A DNA stretch of 64,000 nucleotides, from NCBI GenBank assembly GCA_022822545.1, contig JAJEBE010000021.1:112491-176490 (forward strand), read 5' to 3'. The stretch comes from Anaerolineae bacterium (GTDB lineage Bacteria > Chloroflexota > Anaerolineae > Aggregatilineales > Phototrophicaceae). Position 1 is the first letter of the stretch, and each line of letters starts with the position of its first letter. The translations under genes were made by a program, and so were the position numbers. A model generated the notes under the pieces. That model searched no databases. It was not told the DNA's origin and saw nothing but the letters and a program-made list of their open reading frames with translations. Of the stretch, positions 36,051 through 45,118 are shown one piece after another.

Positions 36051-36082
36051 TCGAAGGTCAATGTCGGCGGGCTGTGTCTACG
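36051..36082. repeat. Direct repeat, right copy
   Basis: Second copy of the 32-base repeat at 35508-35539 (three mismatches). It lies 138 bases upstream of the chosen start of the radical SAM gene, and a longer in-frame start codon falls inside it. Confidence 0.75.
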
Positions 36083-36149
36083 CGCCCCCCGTGTACTCGG
36101 CGCTAAGAAATAATTTGAAGCGATTGCCCTGTGGCCCTAGGCACATCAC

Positions 36150-36178
36150 TACACAGCCTGGCTCATATCCGCTACAAT
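36150..36178 (+). promoter_or_regulatory. Candidate promoter for the radical SAM gene
   Basis: TACACA and TACAAT spaced 17 bases, about 42 bases upstream of the ATG at 36220. Confidence 0.45.
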
Positions 36179-36219
36179 TTAAAGTTGACGACGCAACGAC
36201 AGCAAGCGGAGCGCGAAGC

Positions 36220-38142
36220 ATGTCATCGCCATCAATCGAGGCTAGGTTAGATCGCCACCTTCTACAAGTGGAAAAACCCGGGCGCTACGTCGGCGGGGAA
36301 TACAACAGCGTCAGCAAAGACTGGGCGCAGACCGATGTCAAGGTCGCCCTCGCCTTCCCCGATATCTACGACCTGGGCATGTCCAACCTGGGCATCATGA
36401 ACCTCTACCACCAGGTCAACCTCCAGCCGGACATGCTCGCCGAACGCGTCTTCTCGCCTTGGCTCGATATGGAAAAGGTCATGCGCGAGCAGGCGATTCC
36501 GCTGTATTCGCTGGAATCCAAACGATCGGTTCGCGATTTCGACCTGCTCGGCATCAGCCTGCCCTACGAGCAGCTTTACACCAATGCCCTCAACTTGCTT
36601 GATCTCGCCCGCCTGCCCGTCCTCAGCCGCGACCGCGACGAAAGCCATCCCCTCGTCATCGCCGGCGGACACGCCTGCTTCAATCCCGAGCCGATGGCCG
36701 ACTTCATCGACGCTTTTGTCATCGGCGAAGGCGAGGAGATCATCGTTGAAATCGCGCGCGTCATTGGAAAATTACGTGGCCGGCCCCGCGAGGCGCAACT
36801 CCGCGAAATCGCAAAGATCCAAGGCATGTATGTGCCGCGCTTCTATGACGTGGAGTACTATGATGACGGTACTGTTCGCTCGGTCCATCCCAACCAGCCG
36901 GACATCCCTGCCCGCATCCTGAAACGCATCGTTGTCACCCTGCCCAAACCCTTCACCAAGTTCATCGTGCCCAATATCGACACCGTGCACAATCGGGCGC
37001 CCATCGAAATTATGCGCGGCTGCACCCGCGGCTGCCGCTTCTGCCACGCCGGCATGGTGACACGCCCCGTTCGCGAGCGCCCCGTGCCAGAAATCATGGC
37101 TGCCATCGCCGAAATCGTTCAATACACCGGCTTCGAAGAAATCAGCCTGCTTAGCCTTTCCTCGTCGGATTATGTCTGGGTGGAAGAATTGGCGGAAGAA
37201 GTCAACCGCGTATACGCCGATGCCGGCCTCAGCCTCAGCTTGCCGAGCCTGCGCATCGAAAGCGCCAGCGCTGACTTGCTGGAAAAAATCGGCGGGACGC
37301 GCCGCAGCGGCTTCACCTTCGCGCCCGAAGCCGCCACCGAAAAAATGCGCGATCTCATCAACAAGTACGTGCCCGACGACCAAGTCATTCAAACCGCCCG
37401 CGATGTCTATTCCCGCGGCTGGCGCACGATCAAGTTCTACTTCATGATCGGCCATCCCGAGGAGACCCTCGAGGATGTCCAGGCGATCATTGATCTCTGC
37501 CTGCGCACCTTGAATGAAGGCACAAAGATTCTCGGCAAGAAAGCCACGCTCAACGTCGGCGTCAGCACTTTCATCCCCAAACCGCATACACCCTTCCAAT
37601 GGGTGCCGCAAGACACTCGCCGAAGCGTGATCGAAAAGCAGGCCCTGCTTAAGCAGCAACTCCGCCGCGGCGGCATGCACCTGCGCTGGAACAACATTGA
37701 CGATAGCGAATTCGAAGGCTGGCTCAGCCGCGGCGATCGCCGTCTCGGACGTGTCATCCGCCGCGCCTGGGAAAAAGGCTGCAAATTCGATGCCTGGCAA
37801 GACCAGCACAAGCACGGCGCCTGGCTGCAAGCCTTCGCCGAATGCGGCATTGATCCCGATTTCTACAATCATCGGGGGCGCGGCCTGGACGAAGTTTTCC
37901 CCTGGGACCATATCGATGTCGGCCTCCACAAGAAGTTCCTGCGCGAGGACTACTTGATGAGCCTGCAGGGAGAAACCCGCGCCGATTGCCGCGATAAATG
38001 CTTCGCCTGTGGCATCTTGCCCAAGTTCGCCAAAGCCCGTTCCACCACCGAAGACATGGCTTGGGAATGTCCGCCGGTCAAGCCCATCAGCGAACGCCAG
38101 CGCGCCCGGCGAGCCGCCATCCCTCTGAGCGCCATCGGCTAG
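36220..38142 (+). CDS. Radical SAM protein, TIGR03960 family
   Basis: 640 residues. The ATG at 36220 is chosen because conservation begins there (RHLLQVEKPGRYVGGEYN) and a promoter lies between it and a longer frame. The N-terminal part resembles a B12-binding-like domain (VALAFPDIYDLGMSNLGIM). The 4Fe-4S cluster site is C268-TRG-C272-RF-C275, followed by HAGMVTRPVRERP. Radical SAM barrel segments include SLSSSDYVW and FAPEAATEKMRDLINKYV. A C-terminal CRDKCFACGI could hold a second cluster or metal. The family works with the DUF2344 protein (here at 32.2 kb); its substrate is not established to my knowledge. Confidence 0.93.
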   Translation: MSSPSIEARLDRHLLQVEKPGRYVGGEYNSVSKDWAQTDVKVALAFPDIYDLGMSNLGIMNLYHQVNLQPDMLAERVFSPWLDMEKVMREQAIPLYSLESKRSVRDFDLLGISLPYEQLYTNALNLLDLARLPVLSRDRDESHPLVIAGGHACFNPEPMADFIDAFVIGEGEEIIVEIARVIGKLRGRPREAQLREIAKIQGMYVPRFYDVEYYDDGTVRSVHPNQPDIPARILKRIVVTLPKPFTKFIVPNIDTVHNRAPIEIMRGCTRGCRFCHAGMVTRPVRERPVPEIMAAIAEIVQYTGFEEISLLSLSSSDYVWVEELAEEVNRVYADAGLSLSLPSLRIESASADLLEKIGGTRRSGFTFAPEAATEKMRDLINKYVPDDQVIQTARDVYSRGWRTIKFYFMIGHPEETLEDVQAIIDLCLRTLNEGTKILGKKATLNVGVSTFIPKPHTPFQWVPQDTRRSVIEKQALLKQQLRRGGMHLRWNNIDDSEFEGWLSRGDRRLGRVIRRAWEKGCKFDAWQDQHKHGAWLQAFAECGIDPDFYNHRGRGLDEVFPWDHIDVGLHKKFLREDYLMSLQGETRADCRDKCFACGILPKFAKARSTTEDMAWECPPVKPISERQRARRAAIPLSAIG

Positions 38143-38148
38143 CGACCA

Positions 38149-38925
38149 GTGACCGACAACTCAATAATCCAGATTAATGGCATCGGCATACGCGAACGGA
38201 TCATCGGCGACGGCGCGCCCGTCTTGATGGTTCACGGATGGGGCGCGAACATCGACCTACTACAGCCGCTCGCGCTTCGATTGAGCCGCCTGGGCTATCG
38301 TTGTTACCTGCTCGATCTGCCCGGCTTCGGCCAAAGCGCCAAGCCAGCAAAGGCCTTCTCCATCTTCGACTACGCCGCCTTCTGCCTCGCCTACCTCGAC
38401 CAACACAACCTGCAAGCAGTCCACTACTTCGGTCACTCGCTCGGCGGACGAATCGGCCTCATCCTGGGCGCGGACCACGCCGATCGCATCGACAAAATGG
38501 CGCTGTCCAATAGCGCCGGCATCAGAGTTCAGCCCGCCCCGCAGGTACAAATCCGGCTCAAGCTCTACCAAAACATCCGCGACGGCCTGACCGCGCTGGG
38601 CGCGAAAGCTCTATCTGACCGCCTTCGCCATGCCTACAACCAGCGCTACGGCTCAGCTGACTTCCTCAACTCCAGCCCGATCATGCGCCAAACGCTCATC
38701 AATGTGGTCAACCAAGACTTGCTGGATTATGCCGGGCGCGTCTCCGTGCCGACTATCCTGATCTGGGGCGATGAAGACCAGGACACGCCGCTTTGGATGG
38801 GCCGCAAGCTCGAGCGCGAGATTCCTGACGCCGCCCTCATCGTCCACGAATCCGCCGGCCACTACGCCTATCTCGACTACCCGGAGAAAACCGCCTCGAT
38901 CATGCGCGCCCTCTTCGGCGGCTGA
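38149..38925 (+). CDS. Alpha/beta hydrolase
   Basis: 258 residues from a GTG start 6 bases after the radical SAM gene. The oxyanion-hole motif is VLMVHGWGAN, the nucleophile elbow GHSLGGRIG puts the serine near residue 96, the acid lies in ILIWGDEDQDTPLWMG, and the catalytic His is in VHESAGHYAYLDYP. The cap region (about 135-185) is Tyr- and Arg-rich. No signal peptide. The substrate cannot be deduced; the closest-looking relatives are general esterases or C-C bond hydrolases. Its close spacing suggests co-transcription with the radical SAM gene. Confidence 0.9.
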   Translation: MTDNSIIQINGIGIRERIIGDGAPVLMVHGWGANIDLLQPLALRLSRLGYRCYLLDLPGFGQSAKPAKAFSIFDYAAFCLAYLDQHNLQAVHYFGHSLGGRIGLILGADHADRIDKMALSNSAGIRVQPAPQVQIRLKLYQNIRDGLTALGAKALSDRLRHAYNQRYGSADFLNSSPIMRQTLINVVNQDLLDYAGRVSVPTILIWGDEDQDTPLWMGRKLEREIPDAALIVHESAGHYAYLDYPEKTASIMRALFGG

Positions 38926-38932
38926 TTCCCTT

Positions 38933-38961
38933 TTGCCGCCGATTTGCATCCGCCCTATAAT
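38933..38961 (+). promoter_or_regulatory. Sigma70 promoter for murF
   Basis: TTGCCG and a perfect TATAAT with a 17-base spacer, ending 30 bases before the murF ATG. Confidence 0.65.
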
Positions 38962-38990
38962 GCGGATGGAACCTGGCAAAGAGATGCGAA

Positions 38991-40601
38991 ATGCTCTATC
39001 TCCTCCTTATCTCGATCTGGCTCATTGGCGCTTGGCTGCGCATCTTTCAACAAGCGCAATTTTACCAGATCGAAGAATATATGAGCGGGCGTTACCTGCG
39101 CTGGCTCCTGGCCGCCCGCGCCCTGCCCATGCGACCGCTGCTCGCCTGGCTCTTGGGAATCGTCTTGAGCATCCTGCTCAACGAGGGAACCACTGTCCAA
39201 CGGCCCTACCTTGTCTTGAGCATCGCAGCCATCGTCGCCGTTCTGCCGCCGTCCAGACGAGAAACGAAGAAACCACTTGTTCTAACCAGCCGCGTCAAAC
39301 GACTCCTTGTCAGCTCGGGGCTGATCGCGCTTCTTGCCCTGGCCGCCGCACAAACATGGTTACATGCTAGCGCCACCGCCTCCGCCAGCGCCAGCCTTGG
39401 CTTCGCCTGCTACTTGCTGGCGCCGCTCTGGCTCGTCGCCGGCAACATGCTTGTTCAGCCGCTTGAAGCCGCGATCCGTCGCCGCTACTTGACACAAGCC
39501 GCCGCCACCCTGCAGCAGATCAATCCCAAAGTGATCGGCATCACCGGCAGCTACGGCAAAACCACAACCAAGCAATTTCTGCGCGATATCCTGAGCGCCC
39601 GCTATCCGACATACGCCACACCCAAGAGCTACAACACCTTGATGGGCATCTCCCTGGCCATCAACCGCGACCTCGCAGACGACTTCCGCACCGAGTATTT
39701 CATCAGCGAAATGGGCGCTTATGTCGAGGGCGAGATCGAACGCATCTGCCAATTAACCCCGCCCGATATCGCCATCATCACCGAGATCGGCCCACAGCAC
39801 CTCGAGCGTTTCGGCAGCTTGGAAAACATCAAAAATGCCAAATACGAACTCGTCAAGAACCTCCCGCCCACTGGCGTCGCCGTCTTCAATTGGGACAATC
39901 CCTACATCCGTGAAATGGCCGATCTCGGCTATCCCGGGCTACGCCTCACCGTCAGCCGCGAGCTTACTATCGACCAGGCCAAAGCGCGCGATCTGACCTG
40001 GATTGCCAGCGATATCGAAGAAAGCCTCAGCGGCATTTCCTTCCGCGCCACCCATGTCAGCTCCGGCGAAAACACAAATATCTGCGCCAATATCGTCGGC
40101 GCCCACAACATCACCAACCTGCTGCTTTGCATTGCCCTCGCTTATCACGAAGGCATGCCCCTGCGCGATATCGCCCTGCGCGTCCGCAGCCTGCGACCCG
40201 CCGAAAGCAGATTGGCGCCCACGACCACTCCCGCCGGTATCACCATCATCAACGATGCCTACAGCGCCAATCCGGCCGGCGTCGTCAGCGCCCTCAAGGT
40301 CCTCGGCCGGCACAACACCGGACGCCGCCTCTTGATCACCCCCGGCATGATCGAGCTCGGCGAACTGCACGAAAGCGAAAACCACAAACTTGGTCTGCTG
40401 GCGGCCGAGCACGCCACCGACATCATCCTCATAGGACGATCACAGACCGCGCCGATTCTCGCCGCCCTCCACGCTTCCGCCTTCGACCGCGATCGCCTAC
40501 AGGTCGTAGACGCTCTGGGGGACGCCGTCTCCTGGTATCAAGACAATCTCAAAGCCGGCGACACCGTGCTCTTTCTGAACGACTTGCCCGATACTTACTG
40601 A
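38991..40601 (+). CDS. murF: MurF-like Mur ligase with N-terminal membrane region
   Basis: 536 residues. The first ~155 residues hold about four or five hydrophobic helices, absent from classical soluble MurF. The Mur-ligase ATP loop GITGSYGKTTTKQFL starts near residue 184; EMGAYVEGEIERICQLTPPD and ITEIGPQHLERFGS are the central-domain signatures; the C-terminal domain holds INDAYSANPAGVVSALKVL, typical of MurF. The enzyme should add D-Ala-D-Ala to the UDP-MurNAc-tripeptide. ddl is the next gene, which supports MurF over other Mur ligases. The membrane part replaces or follows the substrate-binding domain and is the odd feature. Confidence 0.88.
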   Translation: MLYLLLISIWLIGAWLRIFQQAQFYQIEEYMSGRYLRWLLAARALPMRPLLAWLLGIVLSILLNEGTTVQRPYLVLSIAAIVAVLPPSRRETKKPLVLTSRVKRLLVSSGLIALLALAAAQTWLHASATASASASLGFACYLLAPLWLVAGNMLVQPLEAAIRRRYLTQAAATLQQINPKVIGITGSYGKTTTKQFLRDILSARYPTYATPKSYNTLMGISLAINRDLADDFRTEYFISEMGAYVEGEIERICQLTPPDIAIITEIGPQHLERFGSLENIKNAKYELVKNLPPTGVAVFNWDNPYIREMADLGYPGLRLTVSRELTIDQAKARDLTWIASDIEESLSGISFRATHVSSGENTNICANIVGAHNITNLLLCIALAYHEGMPLRDIALRVRSLRPAESRLAPTTTPAGITIINDAYSANPAGVVSALKVLGRHNTGRRLLITPGMIELGELHESENHKLGLLAAEHATDIILIGRSQTAPILAALHASAFDRDRLQVVDALGDAVSWYQDNLKAGDTVLFLNDLPDTY

Positions 40602-40633
40602 ACCCACGTTGAGACACGACGTACACGCCGTAA

Positions 40634-40662
40634 TTGACAGACAAGCGCTTTACGCGCATAGT
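40634..40662 (+). promoter_or_regulatory. Sigma70 promoter for ddl
   Basis: A consensus TTGACA and CATAGT with a 17-base spacer, 36 bases before the ddl ATG; murF and ddl therefore may be separately transcribed. Confidence 0.6.
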
Positions 40663-40697
40663 ACCTTCGCTGCCATTTTGTTCGAGAGGGTCCTGCA

Positions 40698-41891
40698 ATG
40701 AGCAGTCGCCGCCGCCAAACAATCGCCGTCATCTTCGGCGGCAGGAGCGTCGAACACGATGTCTCCATCGTCACCGGGCATCAAATTATGAAGGCATTCC
40801 CCGCCGATGGCTACGAGATCCTGCCGGTCTTCATCACCCGCGATGGACGCTGGTTCACGGGCGAGCCCCTGCTTGAACTGCAAAACTTCCAGGCGGAAGA
40901 TCTCATACAGCGCGACGGCGTCCAAGCTTGCCTGCTCTCGCCGGATACCCGCCATCACGGTTTGATCATCAACCCGCTGGCCAGCCGCTTCAGCAAAAGC
41001 ATCGTCAAACGCATTGATGTTGTCTTCCCCGCGCTCCACGGCTCCCACGGTGAAGACGGCAGCCTGCAAGGCCTCCTGGAACTGGCGGATATCCCCTACG
41101 TCGGCTATGCCACCCTCGGCTCAGCCCTCGCCAACGACAAGGTCATAACCAAAATCATACTCCGCCAGGCTGGCCTGCCCGTCCTCGATGATTATGCCTT
41201 TTTCCGCGATCAATGGCTTGACGAACCCGATGCCATAATCGCGGCAATAGGCGAAGAATTTGAGTTTCCCCTCTTCGTCAAACCGGCCACGCTCGGTTCC
41301 AGCATCGGCATCGGCCGCGCCGATTCGCCGGAACTCCTGCGCGCCAACATCGATATCGCCGCCAACTTCGATCGCCGCATTCTCGTCGAGCCCGCTGTCA
41401 CCGGCGGCATCGAAATCAATTGCTCCGTCATCGGCTATGGCGAGCGCTACGAAGCCTCCACGCTTGAGCAGCCCCTCTCCTGGGACGACTTCCTCTCCTA
41501 CGAAGACAAATACCTCCGCGGCAGCGAAGGCATGAAAAGCGCCGAGCGGCTCATCCCCGCTCCCCTCAGCCCCGAGCTTACGGACCGCATAAAGCAGACC
41601 AGCATCAGCGCCTTCAAAGCCGTTGACGGACGCGGCATCGCCCGCATCGACTACCTCGTCCGCCCGGAAAAGGACGAAGTCTATCTCAACGAGATCAACA
41701 CCATGCCCGGCTCACTCGCCTTTTATCTCTGGCAAGAGGACGGCTATTCCCGTTCGGACCTCGTCGTAAAACTGGTGGCGCTCGCCCACGATGCCTATGC
41801 CGTTAAGCGCCGCAATATCTACGATTATCAGACAAATCTCGTTGAGCTCGCCGGCCAGCGCGGCCTCAAAGGCGGCAAAGGCAAACGCTAG
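40698..41891 (+). CDS. ddl: D-alanine--D-alanine ligase
   Basis: 397 residues, ATP-grasp fold. Motifs: IFGGRSVEHDVSIVTG (HDVS), ALHGSHGEDGSLQGLLELAD, LFVKPATLGSSIGIGRAD and VYLNEINTMPGSLAFYLW. It makes the D-Ala-D-Ala dipeptide used by MurF. The chain is somewhat longer than many Ddl enzymes, with extra residues around 70-100 (ASRFSKSIVKRIDVV region) and a basic tail. Residue choice does not obviously mark it as a D-Ala-D-Lac ligase. The neighbouring murF gives clear functional context. Confidence 0.95.
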   Translation: MSSRRRQTIAVIFGGRSVEHDVSIVTGHQIMKAFPADGYEILPVFITRDGRWFTGEPLLELQNFQAEDLIQRDGVQACLLSPDTRHHGLIINPLASRFSKSIVKRIDVVFPALHGSHGEDGSLQGLLELADIPYVGYATLGSALANDKVITKIILRQAGLPVLDDYAFFRDQWLDEPDAIIAAIGEEFEFPLFVKPATLGSSIGIGRADSPELLRANIDIAANFDRRILVEPAVTGGIEINCSVIGYGERYEASTLEQPLSWDDFLSYEDKYLRGSEGMKSAERLIPAPLSPELTDRIKQTSISAFKAVDGRGIARIDYLVRPEKDEVYLNEINTMPGSLAFYLWQEDGYSRSDLVVKLVALAHDAYAVKRRNIYDYQTNLVELAGQRGLKGGKGKR

Positions 41892-41920
41892 CGCCCTAAC
41901 GCCGGCGCGTCGCTTTCGGC

Positions 41921-41948
41921 TTGCCAGCCTTATCCCCTATGTTATGAT
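41921..41948 (+). promoter_or_regulatory. Sigma70 promoter for the glycosyltransferase gene
   Basis: TTGCCA and TATGAT with a 16-base spacer (five of six matches each). The leader to the GTG start is about 110 nt and contains a weak AT-rich hairpin at 41981-42006. Confidence 0.55.
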
Positions 41949-42067
41949 AACCGCGATTGCCTTGGCCAAGAGACTTGCAAAAAATCGTTCTGGCCTTAGC
42001 GATTTTCTGCTTTTAACCAAAGGGCAGGTCTTTCGCCTTGGGGCGGCGCCTGTAGCGAAACTGTACA

Positions 42068-43693
42068 GTGCCCTATACATCGAAAAACCCGAGACCACCT
42101 CGCCTTTCCGATGTCGGCCGCTCGATTTGGGGCGGCGCTCCCCTACCGCCTATCCCCGAACGCGTGTTGGATGGCATTCCCGGCTTCATCGCCTGGCTCG
42201 CCTTGCTCGTATCCATCGCCAGCGCCATCGCCTTTCCTCTGACGCTTATGCTCACCGCCGCCTTGATCGCCACCTATTCAGCCTTTCGCTTCTTCCTCGC
42301 TGGTATCGCCAATGGCATGGGCATCCGTCGCATTAAAGAATGGGAAGCTATCGACTGGTACCAAAAATACCTCGACGAAAAAGAACCGAGTGCGCTCGAC
42401 TGGCACAGTGTGCGCCACCTCGTCATCATCCCTAATTACAACGAATCCATGAAAATCCTTAGCCGCACGCTCGATCAACTCAGCTTGCAGCACAACGCCA
42501 AAACCCAAATATCTGTCCTGCTGGCGATGGAAGCGGCCGAGCCGGAAAGCTACAAAAAGGCCCAAAGCTTGCACCGTCAATATGCCGACAACTTCGCCAA
42601 CGTCTATTTCACCGTTCACCCGCGCGGACGCATCGGCGAAATGCAATGTAAATCCGCCAATCTGTCCTGGGCCGTCAACCGCTTCCTGGAAAATGTCGTC
42701 GACGAATTCCTCTTGGATACGGACCACGTCGTCCTCACCACGATGGACGCCGATACTCGCTGGCACGAAAATCACTTCGCCGCCCTCACTTATCACTTCG
42801 CCACCAATGAAGACCGTCATCGCACATTCTGGCAAGCGCCCATTCGCTACCACGGCAACATCTGGCAGGTCAATCCGCTAATGCGTATCATCAATACCTA
42901 CGCCACCGCCTTTGAACTGGCCTACCTCGCGGCGCCCTGGTGGATGGCCATGCCGATGTCTTCTTATTCGCTCAGCCTGAATCTGCTCGAGCAAAGCGGC
43001 AACTGGGATACCGATGTCATCGCCGATGAATGGCATATGCTGATCAAAGCCTACTTCGCCACCGGCGGCCAAGTATCGATTCAACATATCTTCCTGCCTT
43101 TCCTGGCCGATTCTACGACCGGCTCCAATATCCTCCAGTCCATCAAGAACCGCTACAGCCAGACCCTCCGCCACGCCTGGGGCAGCAAGGAAGTCGGCTA
43201 TATGCTCGCCAAACTCATCGAAAACCCGCAAGTCTTCTCGCTGAAATCGCTTAAGCTCCTCCTCCGCCTCGCCCACGACATTCTGCTGGCCGGCGCCGGC
43301 TGGGTGATCCTGACCGTCGGCTCACAGCTGCCCGTCTTCTTCCACCCCGATATCGCGCCCGTCAAAGTCGACCAGTTCATGGCATCGGGCGACAAGCTGG
43401 CGCATATCGTCGAGGGCCTGGCCGCCAGCAACCCCGCCTGGATTCTGCTCACCATCTCCGGCTTGCTCATGCTTGTCCTGGTCGTCGTCTTCCAAATCCA
43501 GGACTATCGCGTTCGCCCGCCGCGCATCGCGCCTTATACCTTTGCCGAGTCCATCCTTGAGTTGCTCAGCATCCCTTTCATGATTGTCCTAACGCTGCTC
43601 GTGGTCGCCCTGCCGACCCTTGTCGCCCAAACGCGCCTGCTACTGGGCATCCCGCTGCAATTCATCGTCACCGACAAATCAGCCGACCGTTGA
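42068..43693 (+). CDS. Membrane glycosyltransferase, GT2-like
   Basis: 541 residues from a GTG start. Two N-terminal membrane helices (about 38-58 and 60-80) precede a GT-A-like domain: HLVIIPNYNESMKILSRTLD, the DxD motif in LTTMDADTRW, and DTDVIADEWHMLIKAYF, a family-2 style acceptor/base region. SQTLRHAWGSKEVGY may be the Q/RxxRW equivalent. C-terminal hydrophobic helices (about 400-420, 455-475, 500-530) anchor it. It probably builds a cell-surface polysaccharide or lipid-linked glycan; the sugar and acceptor are unknown. It ends just before the dehydratase gene. Confidence 0.82.
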   Translation: MPYTSKNPRPPRLSDVGRSIWGGAPLPPIPERVLDGIPGFIAWLALLVSIASAIAFPLTLMLTAALIATYSAFRFFLAGIANGMGIRRIKEWEAIDWYQKYLDEKEPSALDWHSVRHLVIIPNYNESMKILSRTLDQLSLQHNAKTQISVLLAMEAAEPESYKKAQSLHRQYADNFANVYFTVHPRGRIGEMQCKSANLSWAVNRFLENVVDEFLLDTDHVVLTTMDADTRWHENHFAALTYHFATNEDRHRTFWQAPIRYHGNIWQVNPLMRIINTYATAFELAYLAAPWWMAMPMSSYSLSLNLLEQSGNWDTDVIADEWHMLIKAYFATGGQVSIQHIFLPFLADSTTGSNILQSIKNRYSQTLRHAWGSKEVGYMLAKLIENPQVFSLKSLKLLLRLAHDILLAGAGWVILTVGSQLPVFFHPDIAPVKVDQFMASGDKLAHIVEGLAASNPAWILLTISGLLMLVLVVVFQIQDYRVRPPRIAPYTFAESILELLSIPFMIVLTLLVVALPTLVAQTRLLLGIPLQFIVTDKSADR

Positions 43694-43713
43694 GCCGGCA
43701 ATTCAGGTGCTCC

Positions 43714-44682
43714 ATGCTCATCCCATTACCCGACATTCAAGCCGCCGCCGAACGCATCAAACAGCTGTCGCCGCCTACACCGCTTGTTCCTTCCGATTAC
43801 TTCAGCCGTAAGCTTGGCGCGAATATCTTCCTGAAGCTGGAAATTCTTAATCCCACCCACTCATTCAAAACGCGCGGCGCGTCCAATGCCGTGCTTCAAC
43901 TCAGCGAGGCGCAGCGCGCCAAAGGCGTGGTCACCGCTTCCGGCGGCAATCACGGTCTTGGCCTGGCCTACGCCGCCCAAGCGCTCAATCTCCCCGCCCG
44001 CATTTATCTGCCCGAGAACACGCCAAAATCCAAAGTCGACGATTTCAGCAGCTTCCAAGCGCAGACCATCCTGACCGGCGCAAATTGGAATGAGTCAAAT
44101 CAAAGCGCGCTGGCCGCCGTCGAGCGCGATGGCTTGACCTACATCCACCCTTTCGACGATGCCGCGGTCATGGCCGGCCAAGCCACCATCGGCCTGGAAC
44201 TGCTAGAAGCCTTGCCGCGGGTTGACGCGCTGGTCGCCTCCATCGGCGGCGGCGGTCTCATCGCCGGCATCACCTCAGCCCTCGCCGCCAAGTCGCCCGC
44301 GACGCAAATCTACGGCGTCGAAACCATCGGCGCCGACTCGATGACGCAGAGCTTCCACAACGGGCGCATCACGACCCTGCCCGCCATCACCTCCATCGCC
44401 AATACCCTCGGCTCGCGCGCGCCGGGCAAACGACACTTCGAAATCATGAGGCAATGCGCTCAAGACATCGTCGCCGTCTCCGACGCGGCCGCGGTCGCCG
44501 CCTTGCTGGATATACTCGAAAATGAAAAGCTGCTCGTTGAGCCCGCCATGTCCTGCTGCATCGCCGCCCTCACTACTGGCCGGATTCCAGTGACGCCGGA
44601 TCAGAACATCGTCGTCATCGTCTGCGGCGGCAACGTAAGCCTTGCCGATGTGCAGCGCTGGCGAGAGGACTTCGGCATCTAG
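43714..44682 (+). CDS. PLP-dependent threonine/serine dehydratase-like enzyme
   Basis: 322 residues from the ATG at 43714 (a TTG at 43690 would overlap the previous gene). The PLP lysine lies in HSFKTRGASNAV, followed by TASGGNHGLGLAYAAQALN and the phosphate-binding glycine loop SIGGGGLIAGITSAL. The layout matches catabolic-type threonine dehydratase and serine racemase; no C-terminal ACT regulatory domain is present, so it is not the feedback-controlled biosynthetic IlvA form. It would make 2-oxobutanoate or pyruvate plus ammonia. Substrate preference cannot be fixed from sequence. Confidence 0.9.
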   Translation: MLIPLPDIQAAAERIKQLSPPTPLVPSDYFSRKLGANIFLKLEILNPTHSFKTRGASNAVLQLSEAQRAKGVVTASGGNHGLGLAYAAQALNLPARIYLPENTPKSKVDDFSSFQAQTILTGANWNESNQSALAAVERDGLTYIHPFDDAAVMAGQATIGLELLEALPRVDALVASIGGGGLIAGITSALAAKSPATQIYGVETIGADSMTQSFHNGRITTLPAITSIANTLGSRAPGKRHFEIMRQCAQDIVAVSDAAAVAALLDILENEKLLVEPAMSCCIAALTTGRIPVTPDQNIVVIVCGGNVSLADVQRWREDFGI

Positions 44683-45060
44683 CGTTTGAATCTCCCAATA
44701 CGAGAACATTTGATCGCCCATTCGAACCCAGCCTCTGCTACGATAATCTCAGCGAGCGTCATAAACCGAATTGCCAAGCTACCGGATTAGGAACCATGTC
44801 CGACACTAATGATTTTAATTTAGGGGAATTCCACCATCTTCCTCACACAACTTCAAATAGATCAAACCAACTGCATTGGCGCAAAAGAACTTTTCGCGCG
44901 CCAACGCAAATGACTGCCCAATTTCGCCCGAAACCCCCGCCGACGCTAGCCCAGAGCATTGGCGCAAACACGGATACTCATTGCCCAAATCGTGCCAATC
45001 TGTGCCAATAATCCTGCCAAGCCCTCAATTCCGCTGATTGCGCTAGCCAAAAGAGTTTGA
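44683..45060. other. Intergenic region with a folded element
   Basis: Low coding signal. TTGGCGC (44876-44882) and GCGCCAA (44898-44904) bracket an inner AAAAG/CTTTT pairing, so the segment can fold as a compound hairpin. GCATTGGCGCAAA recurs at 44874 and 44958. A 71-codon frame at 44796-45011 has AGGA only three bases before its ATG and an atypical composition; I do not call it as a gene. The region could hold a small RNA. Confidence 0.4.
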
Positions 45061-45066
45061 TATGTT
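45038..45066 (+). promoter_or_regulatory. Promoter for the pseudouridine synthase gene
   Basis: TTGCGC and TATGTT with a 17-base spacer. Transcription would begin at about 45073, downstream of an in-frame ATG at 45062, which favours the GTG at 45119 as the true start. Confidence 0.5.
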
Positions 45067-45118
45067 GAGTGATGGCCGCCGCGAACACAATGCGGCTCCA
45101 ACGCCGAAAGGACAGACC

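Noticed and set aside
41981..42006. A hairpin AAAATCG/CGATTTT after ddl as a terminator
   Set aside because: The stem is AT-rich with a 12-nt loop and no continuous T-run, and it lies downstream of the promoter of the next gene; too weak to call.
44700..44770. A tRNA T-arm-like GGTTCGAAT on the minus strand
   Set aside because: The stem bases after the loop do not pair, and no acceptor or anticodon stems can be built around it.
44796..45011. A 71-codon frame downstream of the dehydratase gene
   Set aside because: Its start is only three bases from AGGA, its composition is atypical, and the DNA beneath it forms a compound hairpin, so an RNA or non-coding role is as likely.
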